Source: Antilocapra americana
Taxonomy: Eukaryota > Chordata > Mammalia > Artiodactyla > Antilocapridae
Direction of reading: 5' to 3'
Assembly (NCBI GenBank): GCA_007570785.1
Contig: ML661885.1
Coordinates: forward strand, 36,420,735-36,484,734
Length of the DNA stretch: 64,000 bases
Under the pieces are notes generated by a model that worked only from the letters and a program-made list of their open reading frames with translations, had not been told where the DNA came from and did not search any database. The position numbers were made by a program, and so were the translations under genes. Positions 33,226 to 45,549 of the stretch are shown here, piece after piece (position 1 is the first letter of the stretch; every line of letters starts with the position of its first letter).

Positions 33226-34316
33226 TCCTCTATTATCCCTGCTGATCAAAGATCTAAAGTCATAAGTCCCAAGATTTTAACCACAACAAAATCTCTCAAT
33301 TAAAATAATATTGGTTTAATTATCTCCTTAAGAGCAAAACAAGTTTAAGAAGAGACAACCACTAATCAACATGAGTAAATTTCTTTCTTAACAAGTTGTG
33401 ACCCAACATAGATCTGCCCACTAACTTCATTGGATATAATAACTATAGTTCTAATGTTGGAAAAATCCTTAAAGTCTTCCAAAGGCTCATCATATAGTCT
33501 GGAAAAAATTCTGTTCCCATTATTCCTTTGGGTATATTCTGATATTTTGTTGAGATGTTGGTTAAGAGCTGCTCAAGAATAAGAATTTGTTGCGACTGAT
33601 AGTAATTTAGTTTTTCCCCTTAAAAGCTGATTAATAATTAAATGTAAAATTTAAAAATTCTGCAGTCCCTTTTATAGCAAGAAAAGAGAATCTTGTCTTG
33701 TTTGTCTTTTTTCAAGATACTGTACTGTGAAGTACAAGGTGACTATGATATGGCATTTTAAGTAGCTTAAAATTTTCATTAATAGCAGATAAATAAATCT
33801 TTATGTAACGAATCACGCCTAATGTGAGAACTTTTATACTGATGCTTAAGACAATTTCTCATGTTATCAAAAAGAGAGCAATCATTTTTTTCCCAGAGTA
33901 GGAATGCCTAAAATTATATATAATAACAAAGTAACACCTGTGGAACACACATAGAAGAAATAAAATTGGATTTTATTTCTAAAATCTTGGTATGTCTTGC
34001 AAAGGTGATGAAAAGCACAAGAAGCATTCTAGGAATAAAGGACAGAATAGATTAGGCTTGTTTCGATGATGCAAGGCATAAAACTAGAAACAGTGGTAGG
34101 CGTATGGGAACAGGAAGTGAATGAACAACGCTGTTGTATTCAGAGGCTGGTGACTTCCTCTTGGTAGGAATGCTGCTGGGAAAACTCAACCATTAGATCT
34201 GTATTTTCGACCAGATAATTCATTATATTTGCAAACCTGGCATTTATTCATGTATGCTACATGAAGGAACAGGCAAATGCACAAACTTAAAGGGAACACC
34301 CAATTTCATAACACTT
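33226..34316. other. About 1.1 kb unassigned
   Basis: AT-rich and apparently repeat-poor. No open frame of note and no CpG cluster. Confidence 0.4.
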
Positions 34317-34328
34317 AGACTCATAATG

Positions 34329-34449
34329 TGGAAAAGGAAATGGCAAGCCACTCCAGTATTCTTGCCTGGAGAATTCCGTGGACAGAGGAGCCTGGCAGTC
34401 TGCAGTCCATGGGATTGCAAAGAGTCGGACACAACTGACTAACACACAC
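34329..34449 (+). mobile_element. Bov-tA SINE, 5'-truncated
   Basis: Starts in the body ('ggaaaaggaaatggcaagcc') and ends 'aaagagtcggacacaactga'. A 12-base target duplication with one mismatch (agactcataatg 34317-34328, agactcaaaatg 34450-34461) confirms a truncated insertion. Confidence 0.95.
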
Positions 34450-34630
34450 AGACTCAAAATGAAACGCAACAAGTTAAACCTGCAGATTTCCCAAATTACC
34501 ATGCTAAAAATTAGCACATAATTTACCCTCAAAGACATGACTTCCATGGTCTCCTTATTATCTATTTCTTTAGGCAGAAGAACAGAAATACCAGCAACAG
34601 AAAAAATCAAGAATTCCTCAGTTAAGACAA

Positions 34631-34841
34631 AGTATAAGTGTTAGTCACTCCATTGTGTTTGACTCTTTGTGACCCCATGAGCTGTAGCCCATCAGGCTCC
34701 TCTGTCTGTGGAATTCTCCAGGTAAGAATACTGGAGTGGCTTGCCATTTTCTTCTCCAGGGGATCTTCCCAGCCCAGGGATCGAACTTTAGTCTCCTGCA
34801 TTGCAGGCAGATTCTTTACCCTCTGAGCCATCAGGGAAGCC
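34631..34841 (-). mobile_element. Bov-tA SINE
   Basis: Minus-strand copy bounded by 14-base duplications with one mismatch (ctcagttaagacaa at 34617, ctcaattaagacaa at 34842). Confidence 0.95.
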
Positions 34842-34855
34842 CTCAATTAAGACAA

Positions 34856-35830
34856 GCTTACATCAAAACAAATAAAACACAAAAGAAAAAGGAAAGATAT
34901 AATCTCATACGCAGTTCCTCCTATCTGATTCTTTTAATTTCCTACCTGGTTAAAGTTCATATCACATGAATTTAGGCATTTTTTTATGTGGCCATACAAT
35001 ACACACCACAAACATGGGGAAAGTCTTTGCTTTCTTTTTTTGTTGTGCTACTTTGTAAAATGTAGAATGTCTACTTCTTTTAGGTAAGCTTAAAATTACT
35101 TAAAGAAGCTACATTCTTGACTTATTATGAGGTTCATTACTGAGCATAATAAAGTTTATATCATTTTAGCAAAGTATGGACCTTGAGTCAATGAGCTTTT
35201 AATCTAGGCTGATGTTGTAGGCGCCCACAGGGCAGGATCTAGATGCCACCACCTTCCATCCATGTCAGAATATCCACCTCTGTGTACAGGTTACACCATG
35301 ATTTATAATCGGAATTCTATATTTTTGTAGGAGCCCTTTTAAACTATACATTTGTAGTCTATCATTTTTAGTCATATTTTTCCCACTTGTTCTAGAACTA
35401 CCTGGTGTACTTAAAAGTCCCATATATTTTTAATTTTTATCATTCAAATATGAACAGTTATAAATGTTCATAGTTCAGAAACAACATATCCACACATAAA
35501 CCCTACTCTAATTGTTAAAATCCATAAAAAATAAAGCATATCTGATTGTACTTATTTGAATTACTATTATCTAACTTTTTATACTCTATATTCTCTCTTG
35601 CATGAGAATCATTAAGGATTCATGATCTTTCACAAATTCAACTTGTTCCAATTAACCATAATAATAACATTAATAATTACATTTACTATTTTATATTCAA
35701 TGTTTCCACAATCTGGCTAGTAGGAATCCATTAAAGCTAGCAATTTTGTCTTTTCAGTACTGCCCTGATGCTTAAAAACTATCCTTGCTCTCATCTACTT
35801 GGTTCCTTTGTGAAACCCCACTTAAATGAT
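34856..35830. other. Unassigned stretch
   Basis: AT-rich, no gene or clear repeat. Nothing here resembles a promoter. Confidence 0.4.
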
Positions 35831-36500
35831 GATAAAGGTATCAAAAGGGCAAAAAGTCCACAACAGAAAAGAATATGAGAAATGATGAGAGATGTTGACA
35901 AAATGTTGAAATTGGGAAGCAGATACACTCAAGCTCTCTTAGAAACTAAGTCTGATTTACAGAGGGGTAGGGTACTGTGGAGCCAAAAAATAAGCCAGCT
36001 CATCCCTCAGAGCCCTGAAAAACAGAACTTAGAGATACATTATGTTTCAAGAGGATGTCTGTTGGACTAACAGGCAGCTTGATTGAAATTTTGCATGTTA
36101 AGCATTAGAGTCCTAGATACCCTCAGCTCTGCGCTGAGCAGCATTGCCGTCCACTTAGTTGTAGACGACTGACTGAATATTTACTCTTAAACAAGAGGGA
36201 GCATGGGCACAAACATTAGAGCTAAGGGAGCCACCAGGAAAACAAAGGCTAAGTCAAAGTTTATATCCTAATGTGTAAGAACACTAGCCTTTTCTTTCTT
36301 TGTCCAGGGAGAGTTACTTCTAATCCTCAGGCAGAGGATAAAGGGATTCTTTACTGAGGAAAAGAATCTGCCTAAAAGGAACAAAACACAGCAACTTATA
36401 ATAACTGCTCCATAACTTGATAATAAACTCACTGCCTAACATCCTCGTATCTGGTTAGTGTCTGTGTGCTTCATACTTTAACACAAGCAGACATTGATGG
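35831..36500. other. Unassigned, possibly an old LTR or interspersed repeat
   Basis: The segment has a more even composition than its flanks and ends with 'gataataaactcactgccta' (36419-36438), which resembles the polyadenylation zone of a solo LTR. I cannot match it to a family. Plus-strand frame 35882-36070 (62 codons) is unremarkable. Confidence 0.25.
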
Positions 36501-36910
36501 ATCACCAGACTTCTAAGAGGCAAAAACAAACAAATAAGGAAAAAAAGAAAAAGACAAGTGGAGGGTTCAGAGACAAAATAAGCAGAAGAAAACTTTAAAG
36601 GAAATAATTTAATACTGGGTTGACCAAAATGTCCATTTGGGTTTTTCCATAAGGTGCAACCCTAATGAACATTGTGGACAATCCAGTAGTTTCAAAGATA
36701 AGAGAAGATATTGCATTCCTGAAATAAAAATAGGAAGTCATTAAAAAAAGAAACCCTCAGAAATTCTGAAAGAGCTCTTTGAAATTAAAAGAAAAAAGGA
36801 TATCAGAAATAAAATGTTAATAGAGTTGAAAGATAAAGTTAGAAAAATCTCTTAGAAAGTAGAACAAAAATCCAAAAGAATTAAAAAATAAGAAAGAAAA
36901 TATTTCTAAA
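36501..36910 (+). mobile_element. HAL1/L1M ORF1-like remnant (part 1)
   Basis: Purine-rich sense sequence with 'gagttgaaagataaagttag' and 'aaatctcttagaaagtagaa', matching the coiled-coil part of L1/HAL1 ORF1, the RNA-binding chaperone of the element. Stops break it. It holds a mariner MITE and is interrupted by an L1 3' UTR. Confidence 0.65.
36615..36686 (+). mobile_element. Mariner MITE (72 bp)
   Basis: The two ends are inverted repeats of about 34 bases (ctgggttgaccaaaatgtcc at the left; its diverged complement ends ...gtggacaatccag at 36686). TA dinucleotides flank both sides (36613-36614 and 36687-36688), the mariner target. It matches the short ruminant mariner-derived elements carrying 'tttgggtttttccat'. 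Confidence 0.88.
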
Positions 36911-37195
36911 AGAATATCTGACTCTGTGGAAGAGGGCAGGGGTGCGATGATATGGGAGAATGGCATTGAAACATGTTAACTATCATATGTGAAATCAATC
37001 GCCAGCCCAGGGTTGATGCTCGGGGCTGGTGCACTGAGATGACCCATGGGGAGGGAATCGGGAGGGAGGAGGGAGGGGGGTTCTGGAGGGGGGAACCATG
37101 TATACCCATGTATACCCATAGCAGTTTCATGTCAATGTATGGCAAAACCAACACAATAAAGAAAATTTAAAAAAATAAATAAATAAAATAAATTG
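36911..37195 (+). mobile_element. Ruminant L1 3' UTR insertion
   Basis: Same 3' UTR as at 27.1-27.8 kb: 'gatgatatgggagaatggca', 'aatcaatcgccagcccaggg', a G-rich tract at 37049-37098, 'tcaatgtatggcaaaaccaa', then an A-rich tail with AAAT repeats. 'atgtatacccatgtataccc' (37106-37125) is a small local duplication. Confidence 0.92.
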
Positions 37196-38072
37196 ATATT
37201 CTTTTGGCAAAATAAAATAAAAGTATATCTGAGTAATGAAAGTTCAGAAAAACAAGTGAGAGAAAGTTATCAAAGAACAGAGGAAAAGATCTCCTAGAAC
37301 TAAATACTTTGAGCCATATTTTCATGAAATTTCAACACTTGAAATTTTATCCATGGAATTTCAAGGATAATGAAAACTTGTAAGCTTTTAGTAAGAAAAA
37401 AACTTGAAAATAGTTTCTAATGAAAAAAATTATAGAAAAAGTATTAATTAAAATGATATCATTCAATAGCACTACTGGCAATTAGAAGACACACAAAAAT
37501 ACTTTAACATTTCTGAGGAAGTGTTTTTATGTCCTAGAATTCTCATTCCATCAGATTTCCAATTTGTAAAACTTTTTAAAAATTGCAGATGATAAAAATC
37601 TAAAATGTGAACTACTTTCCTTAGACATCATTTTTGGGGAAACTATTGGAGGATGTCCTTCACAAAAACAAGGGGGAAAAGGAATAGAATTAAACAAGAA
37701 AACAAATGCACACATAGCATACTACAAGACTTGGCTGTCATATGCAAATTATTTTATGTTATTATATATGCATTATTTTGATATGTATTCTATATATAAT
37801 AACACTGAGTATTGTGTTAACTGAAAACTTTTATAACTGTCATAAGAAAGGGATGGGGAAAAGGTGAATGGAGTAGAAATAAAGGAATTAAATCTAACAT
37901 TCTCTAGCAGGAAGTCTAAACTAACACTAAAAAAAAAAATTAAGAAGTAGTCCTATTAGCATCTTATTCAGAAATATGGAGTAAATTCTGAATGGGAAGA
38001 TGAAGAAAACCAAAATTGGTGACATCTTGCCTGAAGAATCAAAGTTAAGAGTGTTACTACTATTTTTTATTA
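37196..38072 (+). mobile_element. HAL1/L1M ORF1-like remnant (part 2)
   Basis: After the L1 tail, ORF1-type text resumes: 'caatagcactactggcaatt', 'gtcctagaattctcattcca', 'ggaaactattggaggatgtc' then 'cttcacaaaaacaaggggga'. These match the C-terminal part of old L1 ORF1. All frames are broken. Confidence 0.65.
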
Positions 38073-38362
38073 AAGTGAAAGTCACTCAATTTTCTGCAAC
38101 TCTTTGAGACCCCATGGACTACACAGTCTATGGAATTCTCCAGGCCAACATACTGGAGTGGGTTACCTTTTCCTTCCCCAGGGGATCTTCCCAACCCAGG
38201 GATCAAACCCAGGTCTCCCACATTGCAAGTGGATTCTTTACCAGCTGAGCCACAAGGGAAGTCCAAGAAAACTGGAGTAAGTAGCCTATCCCTTCTCCAG
38301 TCAGTCTTCCTGATCCAGGTCTCCTGCATTGCAAGCGAATTCTTTACTAACTGAGCTATCAG
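38073..38362 (-). mobile_element. Dimeric Bov-tA SINE
   Basis: Minus strand with two body units: 'ccaacatactggagtgggtt' and 'aaaactggagtaagtagcct'. The head complement is at both 38240-38262 and 38340-38362. Confidence 0.93.
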
Positions 38363-38734
38363 TAAAAGTTCTGCAGAAAAATTTGCAAATTATTGCCCAT
38401 TAAAAAAATTATTTTAACAGTGAAAGGATATAAAAAAGAACATCCTTAACTGCATGAGAGGGTTTTACTAAAGATATGTTCAACATTTTGCTATATTCTC
38501 GTTAAATTTATAGAAAGTATTTTAGCTCTTTCCTTTTCCTTAACATTATACTGGAGTTTATATTCAATCATTATACAAGAAAAAGAAATAATTGACATAG
38601 AGATTGATAAAGAAGTGATAATCTTCCATCATTTATATCCATGTGCCCAAATGCAATAGAAACGCTTGGTAATATTTAAAATAAATACTGGAGTACATCA
38701 GTATTCCAGGACAAAACATTAGTATGCTGAGGAT
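38363..38734. other. Unassigned AT-rich spacer
   Basis: Possibly more decayed L1/HAL1. No gene. Confidence 0.35.
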
Positions 38735-38965
38735 TTTCTGTCTCAGGGCCTTCAAATTTGCTATTTCCTTAGCCAGGAAAAGTCATCCTTTAAGATATTT
38801 GAACAACTTCCTTCCTCACTATATTCATGTTCTTTCCCCTTGTTGTTCTATTATTTTTATTCGTAGCATTTATTAATACCCACTAGTACAAGACATCTTT
38901 CTCCATTGGATTGGAAGTTTATGTACATGATAAACTCTAAATTTTTGTATAAAAGGTATAAGGAT
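38735..38965 (+). mobile_element. L2 LINE remnant
   Basis: 'tctcagggccttcaaatttg', 'cttcctcactatattcatgt' and 'gtagcatttattaatacc' follow the L2 3' region. Confidence 0.65.
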
Positions 38966-39400
38966 ATTATTATGTATTATTTTAAATAGTATAAACTTGG
39001 AAATAGCTTAGTTGTCCATTCAGGAGTTAATAAATAATTAAATCTGATAATTAATGCATTAGATTATTATTCAACAATTAGATAATTGATATTACTCAAT
39101 ACAGATCTAAAACCCATAAATTGAATAGCAAACAGAACATCATTATGTATGGTGTCATACAAATGATGAAACTTAAAAACATATATGCAGTCAGCCCAAT
39201 AGAATGTATTCATGGTAAAAGCTAACATTATGGAGTATATATACATACTGTCCTCTTGTGAGGAGGAGAGAGGGGACTTAAGAGACGAGTATGAAGGATT
39301 TCAACACTGTCTCTGTTTTGTTTTAGTGTCTAAAGATATTCTGAATCAAATATGACTATATGCCAATGGCTTTTCATTTTAGGTGGCACTTACACAGGTC
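38966..39400 (+). mobile_element. L1M 3' UTR remnant
   Basis: 'acttggaaatagcttagttg' then 'tccattcaggagttaataaa' and 'ttagattattattcaacaat' resemble the old L1 3' UTR order (paired with 'tggaaacaacctaaatgtcc'-type text). Strongly diverged. Confidence 0.55.
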
Positions 39401-39837
39401 TTATATAGTGCCCTTTGTACCTATTTGTTTGACTTGGGTTCGGTTTGATTTAGAGGATTTTTTTGATTTTGCTTTCAAAATTAAGTAAAGGAAAAAGCAG
39501 AATAACAAACACGGAACCTTATTCTCAAGAACAAGAGTAGAAAAAAAAAAAAAAAAACGGTACACAAGGCAAAGAAGATGGACATTACAGAGGAGAACTG
39601 TTTTGGCAGATAAAAACCAACAGAGACCTGGAGTAAGATACAAATGTTCAAGAACCATTTGGAGACAATTTCTGCTACAACTTCCTTGTAATTAGCAGAA
39701 TCTTATCACTTTATCTCCATCCAACAAAACATGGCAGAATGGGGAGCTCTGGACCTTAGCTTTTAGGAATTGACCTTGAGATTCTAAACAGAGGGCACAC
39801 TATAAAAAGTAAAATTCAATTGTAAACTGTTTTGTTG
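39401..39837. other. Unassigned spacer with A run
   Basis: Contains an A run at 39541-39557. A minus-strand frame across it is the complement of this run and is not a gene. Confidence 0.4.
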
Positions 39838-40110
39838 TCAAAAGCATGGGCTTCACAGGCCCAAAGCCCACAGCATGAATCTCAGCTACACTCCTGCATG
39901 GTTGAGCAACTTTGAGATGGCTCTTGCCCTCTCTAAGCCTTTGTTTCATCATGTAATAATAACGTTAGTGTTGGAACTTGTCATCATTCTTTTATTATAT
40001 TGGTAGAATACTATTGCATTGCTGTGAAAATTAAATTTGATCATGATTTTAAAGCATGTAGCACAAGGTCTTGCTCAAAGGTAATAGCTCAATATTGTTG
40101 TTGTTAGTGT
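39838..40110 (+). repeat. MIR SINE (interrupted)
   Basis: 'tctctaagcctttgtttcat' core, then 'gctgtgaaaattaaatttga' and 'gtagcacaaggtcttgctca' 3' part, in MIR order with an extra segment near 39975-40015. Confidence 0.7.
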
Positions 40111-40761
40111 TTCACTGCATTTAGTGGAACCTCTGTCCCTTCTTTTTTCACTATAGCATGCTTGATATTCATGTAATCTGAGGACATGACATTAAGCAGG
40201 CAATGTTATTGGAAATACCTTTTGGTCATTTAAATATAACATTAATTTACATATGCTCATTTGTACATGTGTGTAAGTAGCGGTTGGGAATGCCTGCCCG
40301 GAATTCCTGTTTCTAGGAATATCTCTTCATAATCACAAATGTGCAATCAATCCATAAGATTATAGAAGGAGCTGCTCTGTTGGAACAAAGTGGCTCCATC
40401 TCTCCAGGGCAACAGTTGACTGGACAATCAAAGCAGAATAAGGCCGAGTGTGGAAAAAGAGAGATGAATGAAGGAAGAACTCAGAGAACAGAGAAAGAAT
40501 CCAAATTAGATTAACTTTAGGTTCCCGGCCTCAATGTAAATGTTAATTTTTGTTGCCATATTATGTTTGAGTTCTATGTGAAACCCCTAATTCCTTACAT
40601 TAACTCATATTTTCCAAAACTTGCTCAAAAACTCCAGTTGCGTTTCTGTTTCTTATCACTCCAAAAATTCTCGTGGATACAATGTGACTACATACAGAGA
40701 AATATAGCTACTTTTCCACTTACCTAAGACTGGCAAGTAGTAAAGAGATTTTATTCAGTTT
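40111..40761. other. Unassigned stretch
   Basis: No repeat or gene recognised between the MIR and the BovB. Confidence 0.35.
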
Positions 40762-40771
40762 TCAGATTTGT

Positions 40772-41095
40772 TCAGTTCAGTTCAGTTGCTCAGTCGTGTC
40801 CAACTCTTTGTGACTGCGTGAACTGCAGCACACCAGGCCTCCCTGTCCATCACCAGCTCCCAGAGTTTACCCAAACTCATGTCCATTGAGTTGGTGATGC
40901 CATCCAACCATCTCATCCTCTGTCGTCCCCTTCTCTTACTACTCTCAATCTTTTCCAGCATCAGGGTCTTTTCAAATGAGTCAGCTCGTCCCATCAGGTG
41001 GCTGAAGTATTGGAGTTTCAGCTTCAACATCAGTCCTTCCAATGAACACCCAGGACTGATCTCCTTTAGAAAGGACTGGTTGGATCTCCTTGTAG
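40772..41095 (-). mobile_element. BovB LINE, short 3' fragment
   Basis: Starts at the repeated ttcag terminus and is 5'-truncated after 324 bases. A perfect 10-base target duplication tcagatttgt flanks it (40762-40771, 41096-41105). The minus frame at 40782-41042 reads the C-terminal BovB segment ([18 protein letters not shown]). Confidence 0.96.
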
Positions 41096-41105
41096 TCAGA
41101 TTTGT

Positions 41106-41842
41106 AAAACTATATAATTTATTGCAAAGCTATATCATGCACACATCTCATCAGTTTAAAAATAATCACCACAAATCTGAAGACTGGGAGCTTTAGAAGA
41201 TATAGAAAATACCCAACTGAGTGAGGCATATGTCTGCAGATCTTCACCCTACCCAACTATGTTTATGTAGACATCATAAAAGCACTTACATAAAATAAGA
41301 CAGATTTCTTCTAGATTGGAAAAAAAGGTAACAGAGAAATGACATGACTTGGCCTTAATACAGTTAAATAATACAAGGAGACAGAATGCAAATGAATATA
41401 TTTTGTGTTTGGAATAGATATGCTTCTAATTGCATTCACTTATTATCATAGAAATGACATGTTTTCAGCTTTAGTTATATGCCACCACATTTAATAATTG
41501 AAACACAAACACATGAAACAGTAATTTAGTGGCAGACTTTGTAATTACAAAAGTATAGTAAGGGTTGGTTTTGTAAACATATGTGAAACTCCTTTATGCA
41601 TGGTGTAATTAACACGAACATAAAAAATATAAGAAAATCTTAAAGATTAAATTCAGCTGCAGTCTAAAGCTATGGTAAAAATAAAATCATGAAAAGCTTC
41701 ATGGAGCCAAGGACTTTTAAAAGCTCTTTCTTGGGACATAAATTGCTTAAAAATAGTAGCATGCTTTGAAATACACAAGTAACATTTATTTTAGAAATAA
41801 AAACTATGATTCTATATTTTAAGCAATGGTACAATTGTTTTT
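41106..41842. other. Unassigned stretch
   Basis: AT-rich, no gene or repeat recognised. Short frames only. Confidence 0.4.
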
Positions 41843-41853
41843 TAGCTTCTCTA

Positions 41854-42170
41854 GTGAAAGTGAAACTCACTCAGTCATGTTGGACTCTTTGTGATCCTAT
41901 GGACTATCCAGTCCATGGAATTCTCTGGGTCAGAATACTAGAGTGGGTAGCCTTTCCTTTTTCCAGGGGATCTTCCCAACCCAGGGATCGAACCCAGGTC
42001 TCCTGCATTGCAGGTAGATTCTTTACCAGCTGAGCAACAAGGAAAGCCCAAGAATACTGGAGTGGGTAGCCTACCCCTTCTCCAGTGGACCTTCCTGACC
42101 CAGAAATCTAACCAGTGTCTCCTGCATTGCAGGTGGATTCTTTACCAACTGAGCTCTCAGGGAAGCTCCC
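41854..42170 (-). mobile_element. Dimeric Bov-tA SINE
   Basis: Minus-strand dimer with two head complements (near 42030-42050 and 42150-42167). A perfect 11-base target duplication tagcttctcta lies at 41843-41853 and 42171-42181. Confidence 0.96.
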
Positions 42171-42181
42171 TAGCTTCTCTA

Positions 42182-42380
42182 ATAAGTTGCCAATGCAAGA
42201 CAGTGGCTAAGTCAGACCCTGGTTTTAAATTCTTGATCTGCCTTTAACTATATTATGATGCGTAAGGTCTTCACTGTCTGTAAGCCTCAGTTTCCTCATC
42301 TATAGAGTAAAGATAAGTATCTTTTAAAAACCAATTACATTGGTTCCCACACATATATTAGACACTGAATAAGTAATAAT
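42182..42380 (+). repeat. MIR SINE
   Basis: 'taagcctcagtttcctcatc' at 42281-42300 is the MIR core, with 'gtcagaccctggttttaaat' before it. Confidence 0.88.
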
Positions 42381-42544
42381 TACAGGTCATATATGCCCCT
42401 TCTGAATATCTATATTAGTAGGCTAGAGGAAATACATTGTTTTATATAATTAATTTAGAATTGTAACATATTCTGGTACCAAATATGGATTACTTTTTGT
42501 CCTTGTGAGTTCAAGTAGTGAAAGGGCCTAGACTGCAAAATGTA

Positions 42545-42725
42545 ACTCTACTGGGCTCCATGCTAAGCATCTTACAGATCATCTCAGTGAATTTTCAAAA
42601 CAACTGTACCAAATAAGTATTGTTTTACCACATTTTACAGATTACAAAGTAAGATTTAGATACAATCAATATCTTACCCATAATCAAACATAGAAACGCA
42701 TGAAGGGGAACATGAAATTAGGTAA
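42545..42725 (+). repeat. MIR-type SINE
   Basis: 'gggctccatgctaagcatct', 'accacattttacagattaca' and 'cttacccataatcaaac' match a MIR family in order. Confidence 0.65.
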
Positions 42726-44015
42726 GTCAAAACCCCGACGATTATAATCATTGACTCTGTCCCTTATATGCTGGCTTTAATCACTTCAATAGGTTGTTCA
42801 TGTCCCAGATCATTCAAAAACATATTTATTGTCATATAAAATAATATGACCTGGAATAATGATATTTGCCCTAAAATAATAATAATAATAGAGAGGGATT
42901 CAAAGAAAGCATAGGAATTTGAATACAAAAAAAAAAAAAAAAGCCCAGAATTTAGTATTTGGAGTTGCCTTCTCTGTGGCCCAAAGAATATGACATCCAA
43001 TTTCTAAACAACAAACCTAAGTAAGCTCTAAAGCATCCCATGAAGGTAGAGGATGCGGTGTAATTCAGGTAGGCCAACAACTCACTAGTCTGCCCTCGCA
43101 AATATTTAGACTCTTTGCTATTCTTGGTCCAGCCCATTGATCCTCAAAACGCAGGCCTCAAAAACAGCATGTGAATCAAGATAACCTCAGCCTGGAAACC
43201 ATAAGTGGGTTATCTCATCATAAGAACACAGAGAAAAGGAAAATCATCAAGAAAGGAAGATGATTTTTCAGCTAATCCAAGCAGAGCACATCATTATTTT
43301 TTGACAGAGATGAATATTAGCAAAGGAACATTTTGGGAGCCTGAAAAACCCTTCATTTTCTTCTGTGGGCACATGCACACATCTGAATGCAAAAAGCACA
43401 GAAATCCCTATCTCCCAGCTCTCCATTTCCGAACATGCTCAACAAAGGGTGCACTCAGATGAAACATCAGTTAGCTTTTTTTCTTTCATTGGGAATGTGC
43501 TTATTAACTGTTGTTCAAATAGTTTGTAGACATAACAGCCCCAGGAGTGAATGTGGCTTTGTATTTACAAGGTAGTCATTTGTTGTTATTTATAGTTCTT
43601 TTAATTTTCACCTTTTTACATTTAAATTTCCTTCCAAAGGTTATGATTAAAATAGGCACTACTTAAGAGAGAAAAAACTCCCTTTAATGTGCATTTTTTA
43701 CACAAAGATTTTCAAGCTTCAGAAAGAAGCCAGGGGTGCTCAGTTTGTTTCTTTGTCAATTTTATGGACATTCATAATTTGTTTTCCAAGAAAAACAATC
43801 ATGGTGTCATTATGCAAAACTATGACAGAGCCTCTTTTAGCAGAGGTCATCATTTTAAACAGATGTTCTTCCTTTCATCTGTTAGCTAAATTGCTCCAAA
43901 TAAAAGAAGTAAAGGGAATTAACATTTATTTAAAGTGTTAACACTACAGGACTCTGCTGGCTAATAGATGTTCATTTTCATAGGTAATTCTCAGACTTCT
44001 AATGTCAGTACTATG
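42726..44015. other. About 1.3 kb unassigned
   Basis: Contains an AAT microsatellite at 42876-42890 and an A run at 42928-42942. Frames at 43205-43462 (85 codons) and 43687-43941 (84 codons) match no family I know. No promoter or splice framework seen. Confidence 0.35.
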
Positions 44016-44245
44016 GGTTGTTGCTTAGCAGAATGGTTAAGGGGATAACTTTAATGGTTCACACATTTGGCTTTTTATGACTTATCAGCTGTATAAACTT
44101 GATTAGTTAAACTTTTTATATCAAATTCACTATCTTATTCTTAAACACATAGAGAAAATGCTAGTAAACATGGTGAAAGCATACTATAAAAATTAAATGA
44201 TAAAATGTAAGCAGAGCTCTTAACACAGTGTCTGACTTTTTTATA
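44016..44245 (+). repeat. MIR SINE (diverged)
   Basis: 'cagaatggttaaggggataa', 'gacttatcagctgtataaac' and 'gagctcttaacacagtgtct' preserve MIR order, with the core badly decayed. Confidence 0.6.
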
Positions 44246-44261
44246 TATATATATTACTACT

Positions 44262-44400
44262 TTTCACTTCTCAGAGGGACAAAGTAAGGCATAAGATTCC
44301 ACCCAGCAAGTCAAGTAAGGAACCGTGTGACTTGAAACTGGGTCTTTTTTCACTCCAAAAGCGAATGCTCTTTGCACTATACCACAATAGGATACGTGGT
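44262..44400 (-). repeat. MIR SINE, antisense
   Basis: 'cttgaaactgggtctttttt' and 'atgctctttgcactatacca' are the antisense of the MIR head. An AT microsatellite separates it from the sense MIR. Confidence 0.65.
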
Positions 44401-45261
44401 GACCAAATGACATTTTTGTGAAATATGATAGGGAAGAACAATATTTTTCAGACTAAGGAGATAAAATTGGATCTTTTTTTTTAAGGAATTATCATGCCAA
44501 GTGCACAATATTTTCAACAAGAGATCGTTAAAAATTCTAGGGATTTATTTGTATAGTCATGTCTCTAAAGATGCTTGAGTATTCCCAAAAAAGACCCATA
44601 CCACTGGTGGATAGCTTCTCTGAAAGAGTCAAGGACAGAAATAACAGCCTCCCTTGAGGGGCCCCGCAAAGCACTCATCCCATTCTAATGGAGGAGAAAA
44701 TATCTCATCCTTTACCAACTCAGTATCAGTCATGGAAATGGCTGATAATAGTCAATACTCCTGCCGTATTCCAACTAGCTAAAGGGGATAAAGAAACCAA
44801 ATCTGGTAAAGATAGTATTGTCACTCATGATCCATGTACAATCCATGTCAAGTAACCATTACGTGCCTCCTGCTTCTGTTCCTCTCATCCAATAGAAGGG
44901 CCAAAAAGCATGCAGCAAGGAACACTACAAAGAGATCACTGGGAATTAACAGACACATTTATGAAATATCTAATGTAGCCTATTGATTGGCTAAAGGAAA
45001 AGAAAATTTATTTTTAGAATTTAAATACAGACATTCAGAAACCAATCACATTAGAAATCATCATTTTTCAAGCTGAGGATTGGACCATCCCCATCATAGC
45101 TCCACCGTCAGCGTTCAACATCAGTCCACACACACCAACAGCACCCTCTACTGTCCAACAACGTGGTGAAAAGAGCATTTGTCACATTTTCTGAAGTCAC
45201 AAGTCGTTTACAGTTTTCAAATGAAAACCTTTTGTCAAGCAATGAAATTCAATGATATTGT
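44401..45261. other. Unassigned stretch
   Basis: No named repeat or gene. Somewhat more even composition around 44600-45170. Confidence 0.35.
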
Positions 45262-45472
45262 GGCTTCCCAGGTGGCACTACTGGTAAAGAACCCACTTGC
45301 CAGTGCAGGAGATGCAAGAGATTCATATTCCATCCCTGGGTTGGGAGGACTTCCTGGAGGAGGAAATGGTACCCCACTCCAGTATTCTTGCCTGGATAAT
45401 TCCATGGGCTTAAGAGCCCAGAGCTACAGTCCACGGGGTTGCAAAAGAGAGGGACATGACTGAACACAGTCG
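45262..45472 (+). mobile_element. Bov-tA SINE
   Basis: Head 'ggcttcccaggtggcactac', body 'accccactccagtattcttg', and end 'gagagggacatgactgaaca'. Confidence 0.92.
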
Positions 45473-45549
45473 ACAAAGAACAATGACGCAAAATTGTTAC
45501 CAGTTGGTAACTAACAAACCACTGCGAAGAGAGATGTTTCAAACTGAAG

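Noticed and set aside
42880..42945. AAT and A runs as possible functional elements
   Set aside because: Plain low-complexity tracts common in mammalian DNA.
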